This document shows positions 1-7,734 of a DNA stretch of 36,202 bases, piece by piece. Positions within the stretch are counted from its first letter, which is position 1, and each line of letters begins with the position of its first letter. The position numbers and the translations under genes are program-made. The DNA is from Clostridia bacterium (GTDB lineage: Bacteria; Bacillota; Clostridia; Oscillospirales; CAG-272), in contig JAFTCN010000039.1 in the NCBI GenBank assembly GCA_017454675.1, positions 1-36,202 on the forward strand, given 5' to 3'. The notes under the pieces are model-generated. The model was given only the letters and a program-made list of their open reading frames with translations. It searched no databases and was not told the origin of the DNA.

Positions 1-2
1 CT

Positions 3-233
3 GAGCAGCCGGCGAAAGCGGAAGCAGAAGCGAAAGCGAAAGCGAAAGCGAAAGCGAAAGCGAAAGCGGAAGCGAAAGCGAAAGCGGAAGCGAAAGCAGA
101 AGCGAAAGCGGAGCATAATCAGAAGCGGAAGCGAAGCAGAAGCAAAAGCGGAAGCAAAAGAAACAGAAAGGTATGGAGCCGGAGGCGCCCCGGCCCCCGG
201 AGATCTGTGAGCGAAAGGAACGGACGCAGATGA
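3..233 (+). CDS. C-terminal end of a Lys/Ala/Glu-rich protein (partial)
   Basis: An open frame enters from the left edge and runs without a stop to a TGA at 231-233. The first 35 or so residues alternate Ala with Lys or Glu (KAEAKAKA pattern), encoded by a GAAAGC hexanucleotide array. The rest is Arg/Ser/Lys-rich. The stop overlaps the ATG of the next gene in an ATGA junction, which suggests translational coupling. The composition changes abruptly near position 112, exactly where the next gene's frame becomes open, so this may instead be the front of the downstream gene broken by an indel or a sequencing error. No function can be assigned. The start lies outside the window. Confidence 0.4.
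   Translation, partial: EQPAKAEAEAKAKAKAKAKAKAEAKAKAEAKAEAKAEHNQKRKRSRSKSGSKRNRKVWSRRRPGPRRSVSERNGRR
15..112. repeat. GAAAGC hexanucleotide tandem array
   Basis: About sixteen adjacent copies of GAAAGC with GGAAGC and AGAAGC variants. Read in the frame starting at position 3 the array encodes alternating Ala and Lys/Glu. A 6-bp unit changes length without changing frame. A related but irregular purine-rich stretch continues to about position 170. Confidence 0.85.
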
Positions 234-1027
234 AAGATAAAAACGGAAGAGAACTGCCGGAAGCGCGGGGCGGAGAAGAGAAGCCCGAAGCCGGGGAAAT
301 TGACGTATCCTCGTCGCCCTTCCTCGGGAAACTCTCGAATTTCTGGTACTACCACAAGTGGAAAGTGGTGATCGGTGCGGCGGCGCTGATACTCATATCA
401 GTTATGTGCCTTCAGACCTGCAGGAACGCTAAGGAGGACATAACGGTGATGGCGGCGGGGCCGAACTACCTGTCGCGGACGGAGGTCGACAAGGCAGGCG
501 CCGTGCTCTCTTCGCTCATGCCGTTCGATTTCAGCGGCGACGGCGAAAAGAACGCGTCTTTCGCACAGCTCCACATCTATTCCGAAGAGCAGGCAAAGGA
601 GCGCATAGAGAAGCTCGGCAGCGATTCGTTCGACGCGAAGTTCAATCTCGATGAGCGCCGCAATTTCGACAACATCATCACTACGGGTGAATATACTGTC
701 TGGATCGTCGACCCCTGGCTATACGGCAGGGTCTCGGAGTCGGGTGGCTGGAGGAAGCTGGCCGATGTCCTGGGCTCGGTACCGTCGAACGCGTACAGCG
801 ACGAGGCCGTACTGTTCAAGAAGACGGCGCTCTTCGCCGCGGATCCGGAACTTTTCGCCGGCTATCCCGACGACACTCTCGTCTGTCTGCGCATTAAGAG
901 CCGGATAGGCGACATCTCCGGGAAGAAGCGCTCAGACGAGTCATACAAACAGGCCGAGGCGTTCTTCGCGGCGCTGGTAAGACCGGCGGACGTCCCGGAG
1001 ACGTCGGCCACGGAGACGGCCTCCTGA
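230..1027 (+). CDS. Membrane-anchored protein of unknown function
   Basis: This 265-residue protein is not recognised with confidence. A polar N-terminus of about 45 residues ends in a FWYYHKWK aromatic/basic motif, followed by one hydrophobic segment (about residues 46-62) and a long soluble C-terminal part, probably extracytoplasmic. Clostridial genomes often carry single-pass proteins with this layout, but I know no function for them. I chose the ATG at 230 because AAAGGAA lies 9 bases upstream and the start overlaps the previous stop as ATGA. An in-frame ATG at 173 also exists and has no comparable ribosome site. A run of short 19-bp repeats follows the stop. Confidence 0.7.
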   Translation: MKDKNGRELPEARGGEEKPEAGEIDVSSSPFLGKLSNFWYYHKWKVVIGAAALILISVMCLQTCRNAKEDITVMAAGPNYLSRTEVDKAGAVLSSLMPFDFSGDGEKNASFAQLHIYSEEQAKERIEKLGSDSFDAKFNLDERRNFDNIITTGEYTVWIVDPWLYGRVSESGGWRKLADVLGSVPSNAYSDEAVLFKKTALFAADPELFAGYPDDTLVCLRIKSRIGDISGKKRSDESYKQAEAFFAALVRPADVPETSATETAS

Positions 1028-1034
1028 GCAGATA

Positions 1035-1091
1035 TCCTCCGGAAGTCAGACATTCCTGCGGAAGTCAGACGTTCCTGCGGAAGTCAGACAT
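1035..1091. repeat. Three tandem 19-bp repeats
   Basis: Three head-to-tail copies of a 19-bp unit with core GGAAGTCAGAC start at 1035, 1054 and 1073. They differ at only one or two positions, and a degenerate partial fourth copy follows. They lie in the 113-bp gap between two convergent genes and have no evident coding role. Confidence 0.85.
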
Positions 1092-1109
1092 CCGTGGGAA
1101 GTTATAGAA

Positions 1110-1159
1110 ATAATAAAAAGAATGCCGCTTTTCCGGATCTTCATCCGGTGAAGCGGCAT
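1110..1159 (-). terminator. Rho-independent terminator of the asnS operon
   Basis: Perfect 9-bp arms ATGCCGCTT (1122-1130) and AAGCGGCAT (1151-1159) enclose an inner GGAT/ATCC pair. On the minus strand the stem is followed by TTCTTTTTATTATT. The right arm lies inside the last codons and stop of the radical SAM gene, so coding sequence and terminator overlap. There is no T-run in the plus direction. Confidence 0.85.
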
Positions 1160-2097
1160 CCCTGATATAAGCCCTCGGAATAGAGTTTTTTATCTATGTC
1201 GTTGATCACCGACACCTTCTTCCGGCTCCACAGCGGGGCGAGCAGACTTCCCGGAAGGCCGTCGCCGGTGAGCCTCGCAATGACGGTCCGCGGCGGCAGC
1301 AGCGTCAGCGCGGTGCAGACGGCGGACACATAAGCCTCCTTCGTTAACGGGACGTAACCGCCCCTGCGCCATTCGTCCGCCAGCGGGGTGCCATCCAGCA
1401 CATGCAGAAGATGTATCTTCACCTGGTCGGGCTCAAGGGAAGCGGTGTCTGATACCGTCTTCATCATCATGTCCGCATCCTCGCCCGGCAGGCCGAAGAT
1501 CAGATGCACGCAGATCTCCGCTTTCGGTACCCTCTCGCGCAGATCGCCGAAACCCCGGAGAAAACAGGCGAAGGTGTGGCCCCTGTGTATCCGCCCGGCG
1601 GTTACGTCGTTCGACGACTGCAGCCCGAGCTCGACCGTAAGGGCGGTCTTTTCCGATACTCCGGCAAGCAGATCGAGGACGTCGGGCGGAAGGCAGTCTG
1701 CTCTGGTGGCGATATTGAGGCCTCTCACGCCCGGGAAGCTCAGGACCTCGTCATATACCCTCTCGAGGACCGGTCGGGGCGCGAAGGTGTTCGTATGGGC
1801 CTGCAGATAGGCCAGGGTGACCGATGTGTCCCATTTAGACGACAGAGCGCGGCGTCCGGCGTCGTACTGTTCGCGCAGGGACGGAAGTTCGGGGACGGTG
1901 TCGCCGCTGCCCCGCTGCGAGCAGAAGGTGCAGCCGAAGCCGTCTTTTTTTATATGAGGACAGGAAAAACCGGCGTCGAGCGGTATCTTCACCGCCTTGA
2001 CGCCGAATTTTTTCCGGAGATAATAATCGTACGTATAGTACCTTTTGTTGGAGTCGCTGTAGGGGAAGGGGTTGACGTCGCGCTGGGTCGCCGCCAT
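1141..2097 (-). CDS. YhcC-like radical SAM protein (TIGR01212 type)
   Basis: A 318-residue radical SAM enzyme. The three cysteines that bind the 4Fe-4S cluster are at about C46, C56 and C59, in a C-x9-C-x2-C arrangement ending GCTFC. This, with the N-terminal RYYTYDYYLRKKFG region, is typical of the YhcC/TIGR01212 group rather than of coproporphyrinogen or Elp3 enzymes. Family members are cytosolic and their reaction is not well established, though a link to tRNA or thiol modification has been suggested. The start is 2 bases after the stop of the aminotransferase gene, with AAGGAG 7 bases upstream, so it is the last gene of the asnS operon. The terminator begins within its final codons. Confidence 0.85.
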   Translation of the reverse strand: MAATQRDVNPFPYSDSNKRYYTYDYYLRKKFGVKAVKIPLDAGFSCPHIKKDGFGCTFCSQRGSGDTVPELPSLREQYDAGRRALSSKWDTSVTLAYLQAHTNTFAPRPVLERVYDEVLSFPGVRGLNIATRADCLPPDVLDLLAGVSEKTALTVELGLQSSNDVTAGRIHRGHTFACFLRGFGDLRERVPKAEICVHLIFGLPGEDADMMMKTVSDTASLEPDQVKIHLLHVLDGTPLADEWRRGGYVPLTKEAYVSAVCTALTLLPPRTVIARLTGDGLPGSLLAPLWSRKKVSVINDIDKKLYSEGLYQGCRFTG

Positions 2098-2099
2098 GT

Positions 2100-3395
2100 T
2101 CAGGCTCCTTCGGCCAGCAGCTTTTCGGTTGCCGCCAGCCTCGCGCAGACCGTCAGCACGTGCATGGCGGTGCGCAGCTCACCGTTCGAGGGGTATGTGG
2201 GGGCGATTCGGATGTTGGAGTCGGCGGGGTCGATGCCGTACGGGTAGGTGGCGCCGGCGGGAGTCAGCTTCACACCGGCGGCTCCGCAGAGCTCGTATGT
2301 GCGCTTCGCGGTGCCGGGAAGGAGGTAGAGACTGACGAAATACCCGCCGTGAGGATGGGTCCAGTGCGCTATGCCGGTATCGGAAAGGTCGGCGTCGAGG
2401 GCCGATAGCACGATGTCGAACTTGGGCCTGATGAGGCCGGCGAGGTTCTTCATGTGCATGCGGATGCCGTCGGCGCTGCCGAAATATCTGACGTGTCTTA
2501 TCTGGTTTATCTTGTCGAAACCGATCGTCTGTACGCCGAGTATCGGCTTGATCTGCGCGAGATTGCGCTCGGAGGCGGCGAAGATCGCGACTCCCGAGCC
2601 GGGGAATGAGATCTTCGACGTGGAAGCGAAATAGAACACGCTGTCCTCGGTGCCGTTTTTTCGGCACTCGGTGAAGATGTCGTCGAGCACGACGTCCTTG
2701 CCGTAGAGGCAGTGCACGGCATATGCGTTGTCCCAGAATATGCGGAAGTCGGGCGCGGCGGGACGGAGGGCGGCGAAGTCGCGCACGACGCTGTCGGAGT
2801 AGGTGACTCCGTCGGGATTCGAGTACTTGGGGCAGCACCAGATGCCCTTGACCGAACTGTCGGACTCGACGATCCGCTTGACCTCGGCCATGTCGGGGCC
2901 GTCTTCTCGCATCTTTATGTTGATCATTTTGATCCCCAGGGATCTGCAGATGGCGAAGTGGCGGTCGTATCCGGGGGCGGGGCAGAGGAAAGAGATCTCG
3001 CCCTGCTTTATCCACGGCACGCATTTGCCGTCGCGGCCTGGGGTGCCGTAGAGCATGCAGCGCACGACGGTATCGTACATGAGATTGAGCGAAGAGTTTC
3101 CGGCCACTATGATCATCTGCTGCGGGATGCCGAGCAGTTCGGAAAACATCTGCTTCGCCTCGGGTACGCCGTCGAGCAGCCCGTAGTTCCGGTAGTCGAA
3201 TCCCGACTCGGATCTGACGTCCTCCGCGGTGGAGATGCAGTCGAGCATTCCGGTGAGCATATTCAGCTGTGTGCTTCCCGGCTTTCCGCGGGAGAGATCG
3301 AGGTCGAGGTCCCCGGCCTTGATCCCCGCGTATTCGCGTTCGAGAGATTCTTTAAGTGCTGCCAGCTCCGGGCGGCTCATTTCGGCGTAAAACAT
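2100..3395 (-). CDS. Class I aminotransferase, MocR-like aspartate aminotransferase type (PF12897)
   Basis: A 431-residue PLP-dependent fold-type I enzyme. The N-terminal LDLSRGKPG segment followed by LNMLTGML, the central [10 protein letters not shown] region and [10 protein letters not shown] match the subgroup of aspartate aminotransferases (subgroup Ic, known from corynebacteria) annotated as Aminotran_MocR. The PLP lysine should be K261 in STSKISFPG. The expected reaction is transamination between aspartate and 2-oxoglutarate, giving oxaloacetate and glutamate in the cytosol. It lies 23 bp downstream of asnS, and both genes are preceded by the same AACCGACAAAA string. Co-expression with asparaginyl-tRNA synthetase ties it plausibly to Asp/Asn supply (inference). 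Substrate specificity is not proven by the sequence. Confidence 0.85.
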   Translation of the reverse strand: MFYAEMSRPELAALKESLEREYAGIKAGDLDLDLSRGKPGSTQLNMLTGMLDCISTAEDVRSESGFDYRNYGLLDGVPEAKQMFSELLGIPQQMIIVAGNSSLNLMYDTVVRCMLYGTPGRDGKCVPWIKQGEISFLCPAPGYDRHFAICRSLGIKMINIKMREDGPDMAEVKRIVESDSSVKGIWCCPKYSNPDGVTYSDSVVRDFAALRPAAPDFRIFWDNAYAVHCLYGKDVVLDDIFTECRKNGTEDSVFYFASTSKISFPGSGVAIFAASERNLAQIKPILGVQTIGFDKINQIRHVRYFGSADGIRMHMKNLAGLIRPKFDIVLSALDADLSDTGIAHWTHPHGGYFVSLYLLPGTAKRTYELCGAAGVKLTPAGATYPYGIDPADSNIRIAPTYPSNGELRTAMHVLTVCARLAATEKLLAEGA

Positions 3396-3418
3396 TTTTG
3401 TCGGTTATGTCCTTTATA

Positions 3419-4813
3419 TCAGAAATCCGCGTTCCCGGTAGTTCTCGGGAATGCCTCGACGTCACGGATGTTGGCCATCCCGGTGACGTACATTATCATT
3501 CTCTCGAAGCCGAGGCCGAAGCCCGCGTGCTTCGTGCCGCCGTAGCGGCGCAGGTCGCAGTACCAGCCGTAGTCGTCGGGATCGAGTCCGAATCTTCCGA
3601 TCGCCTCCTCGAGCCTGTCGAGCCGCTCTTCGCGCTGTGAGCCGCCTATGAGCTCTCCGATCCCGGGCACCAGCATGTCGGCAGCCGCGACGGTCTTTCC
3701 GTCGTCGTTCTGGCGCATGTAGAATGCCTTGATCTCGCGGGGGTAGTCGGTCACGAAGACAGGACGGCGGAAGATCTCCTCGGTGAGGTATCTCTCGTGC
3801 TCGGTCTGCAGGTCGATGCCCCACTTCGGGGCGTAGTCGAATCTGTGTCCGCTCTTCTCAAGGAGCTCTATCGCCTCGGTGTAGCTGACTCTGGCGAACT
3901 CCGATCCGGCGACGTGCCGCAGGCGTTCCACGAGTCCCGGATCGACGAATCTGTTGAAGAAATCAAGCTCCTGCGGGCATTTTTCGAGGACCTGTCCTAT
4001 GACGTACTTGACCATTGCCTCGGCGGTGTTCATATAGTCTCCGAGATCGGCGAATGCCATCTCGGGCTCGACCATCCAGAATTCGGCGGCGTGGCGCTGC
4101 GTGTAGCTCCTCTCGGCCCTGAAGGTGGGCCCGAAGGTGTATACGTTCGCGAAAGCCATCGCGAAGGTCTCGACGTTCAGCTGTCCCGAGACTGTGAGGC
4201 CGGTCTTTTTTCCGAAGAAGTCACAAGACCAGTCGATGCTGCCGTCGGGGAGACGGGGCGGATCGGAGGGATCGAGCGTCGTGACCCTGAACATCTCTCC
4301 TGCACCCTCGCAGTCGGAGCCGGTGATGAGCGGGGTGTGCACGTATACGAATCCGCGGTCGTGGAAGAAGGTGTGTATGGCATACGCCACCTCGGAGCGA
4401 ACTCTGAAGACGGCGTTGAAGGTGTTCGTGCGCGGGCGCAGATGCGCCACGGTGCGGAGATATTCGAGCGAATGGCGCTTCTTCTGAAGCGGGTAATCGG
4501 GCGTCGACGCCCCCTCGAGTTCGACCTTTTCGGCCTTCATCTCAAAGGGCTGCTGAGCTCCGGGAGTCAGCGCGATGACACCTGTGCATATGAACGACGC
4601 CCCCACGTTCTGCTTCACCGCGTTCTGGTATCCGGGCAGTTTGTCAGCCTCCAGCACTACCTGTATGCAGGCGAAGCAGGAGCCGTCGTTGAGAGTCAGG
4701 AAACCTATGTTGTTGCTGGCTCTTATCGATCTGGCCCAGCCGGCGACCGTTACGGTCTTTCCGCCGAAGAGTTCGGGCGTCTCGTAGATCTGTTTTACGG
4801 TGGTTCGTTTCAT
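3419..4813 (-). CDS. asnS: Asparagine--tRNA ligase
   Basis: A 464-residue class IIb synthetase that charges tRNA-Asn with asparagine using ATP. The N-terminal OB-fold anticodon-binding domain (about residues 15-100, [11 protein letters not shown]) is followed by the catalytic domain with [17 protein letters not shown], motif 2 ([21 protein letters not shown]) split as [11 protein letters not shown] then [11 protein letters not shown], and motif 3 ([13 protein letters not shown]) near the C-terminus. The ending [15 protein letters not shown] is typical of AsnRS rather than AspRS. Length is normal. The start has AAAAGGAA 10 bases upstream. A near-consensus promoter (4900-4928) and an 80-nt leader precede it. 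The aminotransferase and radical SAM genes follow in the same direction. The leader is too short for a T-box. Confidence 0.97.
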   Translation of the reverse strand: MKRTTVKQIYETPELFGGKTVTVAGWARSIRASNNIGFLTLNDGSCFACIQVVLEADKLPGYQNAVKQNVGASFICTGVIALTPGAQQPFEMKAEKVELEGASTPDYPLQKKRHSLEYLRTVAHLRPRTNTFNAVFRVRSEVAYAIHTFFHDRGFVYVHTPLITGSDCEGAGEMFRVTTLDPSDPPRLPDGSIDWSCDFFGKKTGLTVSGQLNVETFAMAFANVYTFGPTFRAERSYTQRHAAEFWMVEPEMAFADLGDYMNTAEAMVKYVIGQVLEKCPQELDFFNRFVDPGLVERLRHVAGSEFARVSYTEAIELLEKSGHRFDYAPKWGIDLQTEHERYLTEEIFRRPVFVTDYPREIKAFYMRQNDDGKTVAAADMLVPGIGELIGGSQREERLDRLEEAIGRFGLDPDDYGWYCDLRRYGGTKHAGFGLGFERMIMYVTGMANIRDVEAFPRTTGNADF

Positions 4814-4849
4814 TTTTTGTCGGTTCCTTTTCTGTTTTTTGTCGATATT

Positions 4850-4874
4850 GCATTTTTCTGACGCGGAAAAATGC
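4850..4874 (-). promoter_or_regulatory. Hairpin in the asnS leader
   Basis: Perfect 9-bp arms (GCATTTTTC and GAAAAATGC) with a 7-base loop lie in the transcribed leader, 36 bases before the start codon. A second short stem GCCCG/CGGGC (4882-4896) lies near the probable transcription start. They could affect mRNA stability or translation. No T-rich tract follows, so it is not a convincing terminator. Confidence 0.4.
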
Positions 4875-4899
4875 AGATTCAGCCCGACACACGGGCCAT

Positions 4900-4928
4900 A
4901 TTATAGCATATTAGCGATTATTTTACAA
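4900..4928 (-). promoter_or_regulatory. Sigma-A promoter of asnS operon
   Basis: On the minus strand TTGTAA (4928-4923), a 17-bp spacer and an exact TATAAT (4905-4900). It lies 25 bp downstream of the helicase stop codon and gives a leader of about 80 nt to asnS. Confidence 0.8.
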
Positions 4929-4939
4929 GTGTTTTGCGG

Positions 4940-4959
4940 GAATAATTCAAAAATTATTC
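4940..4959. repeat. AT-rich inverted repeat at the helicase stop codon
   Basis: Perfect 8-bp arms GAATAATT and AATTATTC with a 4-base loop overlap the TAA stop of the helicase gene and end 12 bp upstream of the asnS -35 box. It could be a weak terminator for the helicase transcript or an operator for asnS. The sequence alone does not decide. Confidence 0.4.
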
Positions 4960-7437
4960 GGAAAGCGGCATTTTTTCGCCGTTCCAGAAGCTTCGCAGGC
5001 CGGCCTGGAGCGAGAGGATGTCTGACGTGTATCTCATCTCCGACATGTGCGGCGGCATGAGGGAGCGGTATTTCGGGTCGGCGTACCTGTCGTCGGCCAG
5101 TATCACGACGCCTCTGTCGTCGGGCCTGCGTATCACCCTGCCGGCGGCCTGGAGCACACGGATGAGCCCCGGATACGTGTAGGCGTAGTCGTATCCGCAC
5201 TCCGAGCGGCTGTCGTAGTATTCGCGGATCATGTTCCGCTCGGCAGATATGCCCGGCAGGCCGACTCCTATGATCACGGTGCCGATGAGCTTCCGCCCCG
5301 GCAGGTCGATTCCCTCCGAGAAGGCTCCGCCGAGCACGCAGAAGCCGACCTTCAGCCGGTCGTCGTCGGTGAAGAAGGAGATGAAGCGCGAGACGCCCTC
5401 GCCCCTGCCGGAGCCGCGCCGCTGTACGGCCGTCGCCACCTTCGGGTACTTTTCGGTGAAAGCGGCATAGACCCTGTCGAGATAGCGGTACGACGGGAAG
5501 AACACGATGTAGTTGCCCTTTTTCGCCGAGCAGGCGGCCGCGATGACGGCAACCGCCTTCTTCACGCTGCCGGAACTGTCCCTCGACTCCCATCTGGTGT
5601 CGAGCGCGGTATAGGCGGCGGCGAAAAGGTTCTCCTTCGGGAAGGGCGAAGGGAGCGACAGGCTCCGTCCGCCTCCTCCGGCCAGCAGGTCGGAAAAGTA
5701 GTCGGGCGGGGTGAGCGTCGCCGAGAAGAATACCGAGGAACAGGATGCCGAAAGGGCCTCCCCGAGCCTTCCGGACGGGTCGAGGCAGTAGAGCCTGGCG
5801 CAGAGGGCCCCCCTGTCTATCGAGATATAAGTGCGGTATCTGCGGTCGAACGCGGACGAGGCGTCGAGCCACGACGTGCACTTCCTTGCGAGCGACGAGG
5901 CTGCCGCGGAGAGCTCCCTCTCGCCTCTGTGCGCCGCCCTGAAGCGCCGCAGTTCCGGAAGCAGGGCGCGCACGGCGGCATCGACGGCAGCGGGCGGCTC
6001 CGAGCCGCAGAAATAGCCTGAAACGTCGCCGTTCTCGTCCTTTACCGAAGTGTCGCCGCAGAATGAGGCGAGCCCCTCGAGCGATGTCCTGAGCGCGGCA
6101 AGCAGGGTGGAGAGTGATGCGGCCGGTGCCGGCTCATCCTGATCCTGACGGTTCCGTCTGTCAGTACCGCCGCGCGGAGCGCCGGGCCCCGGCACGGCAG
6201 CGGCTCCGGCCGTTTCAGGCAGCAGGCTCTCGAGCGCCGCCGTGTCCTCCGGCCGCAGTTCGGCCGAAAAGGTGTCGCGCGCCCGGTCGGGCAGGTTGTG
6301 CGCCTCGTCGGAGAGAAAAATGAATTTTTCCTCCGCCGCCCGCTCCGATCCGAAGTACCTCCGCAGCCTCACGGCGGGGCTCACGGCGTAATTTATGTCG
6401 CAGATTATGAGGTCGCAGAAGCCAGACAGGTCGAGCGACAGCTCGTGCGGGCAGATCCCGTGCTCCGCCGCGGCTCCTGCGACTGCGCCGGGCGTGAATC
6501 CCTTCCACTTCGATAAAAGCGAAGACAGTGCCGCCGGTTCTCCCGCCGTCATGTTCCTCATGAGGGGGCAGGTCTCGGGGTCGCAAACGAAGGTATCACG
6601 GTCCGCTCCCTTCGCAAACGGGCAGATCTGCTCCTTCGAGGCGAGCACCAGCGTGCGCATGTCGGCTCCGGCGCGGTCGAGCGCCGCGGCGGCTGTGAAA
6701 GCCTCGCGCGTCGTGCTGTTCTTCGCGGTGAGGTAGAAGATCTTTCCCTCGCCCATGGCGTACAGCGCCCTGGCGGCGCCGTACAGCACCGACACCGTCT
6801 TGCCGATGCCCGTCGGGGCCTCGGCGAAGAGCCGCTCGCCGTTCTTCACGGCGGTGTATACGTTCTCGATCAGCTCCCGCTGGCCTTCGCGCAGTGAGGG
6901 AAAGGGAAATCTGAAAGGGGCTTTTCCGCCGGAGGCCGCTCTTCTTACGCTTCTTTGCGCCAGGTCTCTCGCCGCCGGGAGAGCACGTGCGAGCATAGCG
7001 TCGACGCGCTTTTCCAGTTCTCCGGCGGCATAAGTCTTTTCTGACAGTTCGGACACGGCAGAGAGTTCCCGGTCGGTCGAAAAGACCGTTATCCCCGCCT
7101 TTTCCGCGCCGAGATTCCGGCAGAGCATGTACGCGAAGAGCAGCGAGCGGTCGGACGGCTGGCCGGCGCGGCCCGACGTCCGGAATTCGGCCACGGCCGG
7201 GGGATCCCCGCCCTGACCGTCGATGACCCCGTCCGCGGTGCCGTAGATCCGGAAGACGGTACCGTCCTTTTCGATGTCGCACCCGATCCTCCGCGACGGC
7301 GACACCGGCAGCATGCCGGAGAGCCTGCGGACGTCGCCGGCAGGCAGCGGAAGCAGCCGGTCGAGCGGGCAGAGTTCGCCCGCCGATACGGCTATGACCG
7401 GCTTTCCGCCGGGCCTGTCGCTCACGATAAATCTCAT
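4954..7437 (-). CDS. DinG/XPD-family ATP-dependent DNA helicase with Fe-S cluster
   Basis: An 827-residue superfamily 2 helicase of the Rad3/XPD/DinG kind, expected to unwind DNA 5' to 3' during repair or replication stress. Walker A is APTGIGKT (207-214), the Walker B box is DEAH (377-380), and motif VI is QAAGRVIRRPDDRG near the end. Four cysteines at about 272, 285, 290 and 329 fit the XPD iron-sulfur domain. The first 150 residues resemble the PD-(D/E)XK nuclease-like domain fused to many clostridial homologues, but the expected E-x-K reads E-F-R (84-86). I placed the start at 7437, where GGAG lies 10 bases upstream. The frame stays open 29 codons further up to an ATG at 7524 that lacks a good ribosome site. 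A perfect consensus promoter lies at 7557-7585. Confidence 0.88.
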   Translation of the reverse strand: MRFIVSDRPGGKPVIAVSAGELCPLDRLLPLPAGDVRRLSGMLPVSPSRRIGCDIEKDGTVFRIYGTADGVIDGQGGDPPAVAEFRTSGRAGQPSDRSLLFAYMLCRNLGAEKAGITVFSTDRELSAVSELSEKTYAAGELEKRVDAMLARALPAARDLAQRSVRRAASGGKAPFRFPFPSLREGQRELIENVYTAVKNGERLFAEAPTGIGKTVSVLYGAARALYAMGEGKIFYLTAKNSTTREAFTAAAALDRAGADMRTLVLASKEQICPFAKGADRDTFVCDPETCPLMRNMTAGEPAALSSLLSKWKGFTPGAVAGAAAEHGICPHELSLDLSGFCDLIICDINYAVSPAVRLRRYFGSERAAEEKFIFLSDEAHNLPDRARDTFSAELRPEDTAALESLLPETAGAAAVPGPGAPRGGTDRRNRQDQDEPAPAASLSTLLAALRTSLEGLASFCGDTSVKDENGDVSGYFCGSEPPAAVDAAVRALLPELRRFRAAHRGERELSAAASSLARKCTSWLDASSAFDRRYRTYISIDRGALCARLYCLDPSGRLGEALSASCSSVFFSATLTPPDYFSDLLAGGGGRSLSLPSPFPKENLFAAAYTALDTRWESRDSSGSVKKAVAVIAAACSAKKGNYIVFFPSYRYLDRVYAAFTEKYPKVATAVQRRGSGRGEGVSRFISFFTDDDRLKVGFCVLGGAFSEGIDLPGRKLIGTVIIGVGLPGISAERNMIREYYDSRSECGYDYAYTYPGLIRVLQAAGRVIRRPDDRGVVILADDRYADPKYRSLMPPHMSEMRYTSDILSLQAGLRSFWNGEKMPLSE

Positions 7438-7556
7438 TGTCCGTGATCTCCGTTCACACTGCGTTCCGTCCGCCGTTCCGTCCTGTCCTCCTGCTTTTTC
7501 CTTCGATTCCGGATGGGCAGGCATGCCGGACAGCCGGCGGCGGCAGAATAAATTTT

Positions 7557-7585
7557 ATTATACTGTATAATACATAAATTGTCAA
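7557..7585 (-). promoter_or_regulatory. Perfect consensus sigma-A promoter of the helicase gene
   Basis: Minus strand TTGACA (7585-7580), 17-bp spacer, TATAAT (7562-7557): an exact match to consensus in both boxes and spacing. It supports the 7437 start, because the 7524 start would leave only about 25 nt of leader without a ribosome site. The 297-bp gap between the helicase and oxidoreductase starts holds this and the divergent promoter at 7668-7696, and nothing else I can name. Confidence 0.88.
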
Positions 7586-7667
7586 TAAAAAGCGCGTTTC
7601 GGGGGCCGGTTTCCGCTCGTTTGATGCCCGCGCGCCGTCTTACGGGAGAGAGAGCGGGAGTTTTTTG

Positions 7668-7696
7668 TTGACCGATCCCCGTTTGTATTGTATAAT
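7668..7696 (+). promoter_or_regulatory. Sigma-A promoter of the FAD oxidoreductase
   Basis: TTGACC (7668-7673), 17-bp spacer, exact TATAAT (7691-7696), giving a leader of roughly 30 nt to the ATG at 7735. Confidence 0.82.
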
Positions 7697-7734
7697 TATA
7701 GACGGCATTTGATGCTCAGGAAAGGAAGATCGGA

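Noticed and set aside
1..170. CRISPR array at the left edge
   Set aside because: The repeats are 6-bp units without spacers and encode a low-complexity peptide.
4814..4900. T-box riboswitch before asnS
   Set aside because: The leader is only about 80 nt, with no specifier-loop stem and no T-box sequence or terminator. Only simple hairpins are visible.
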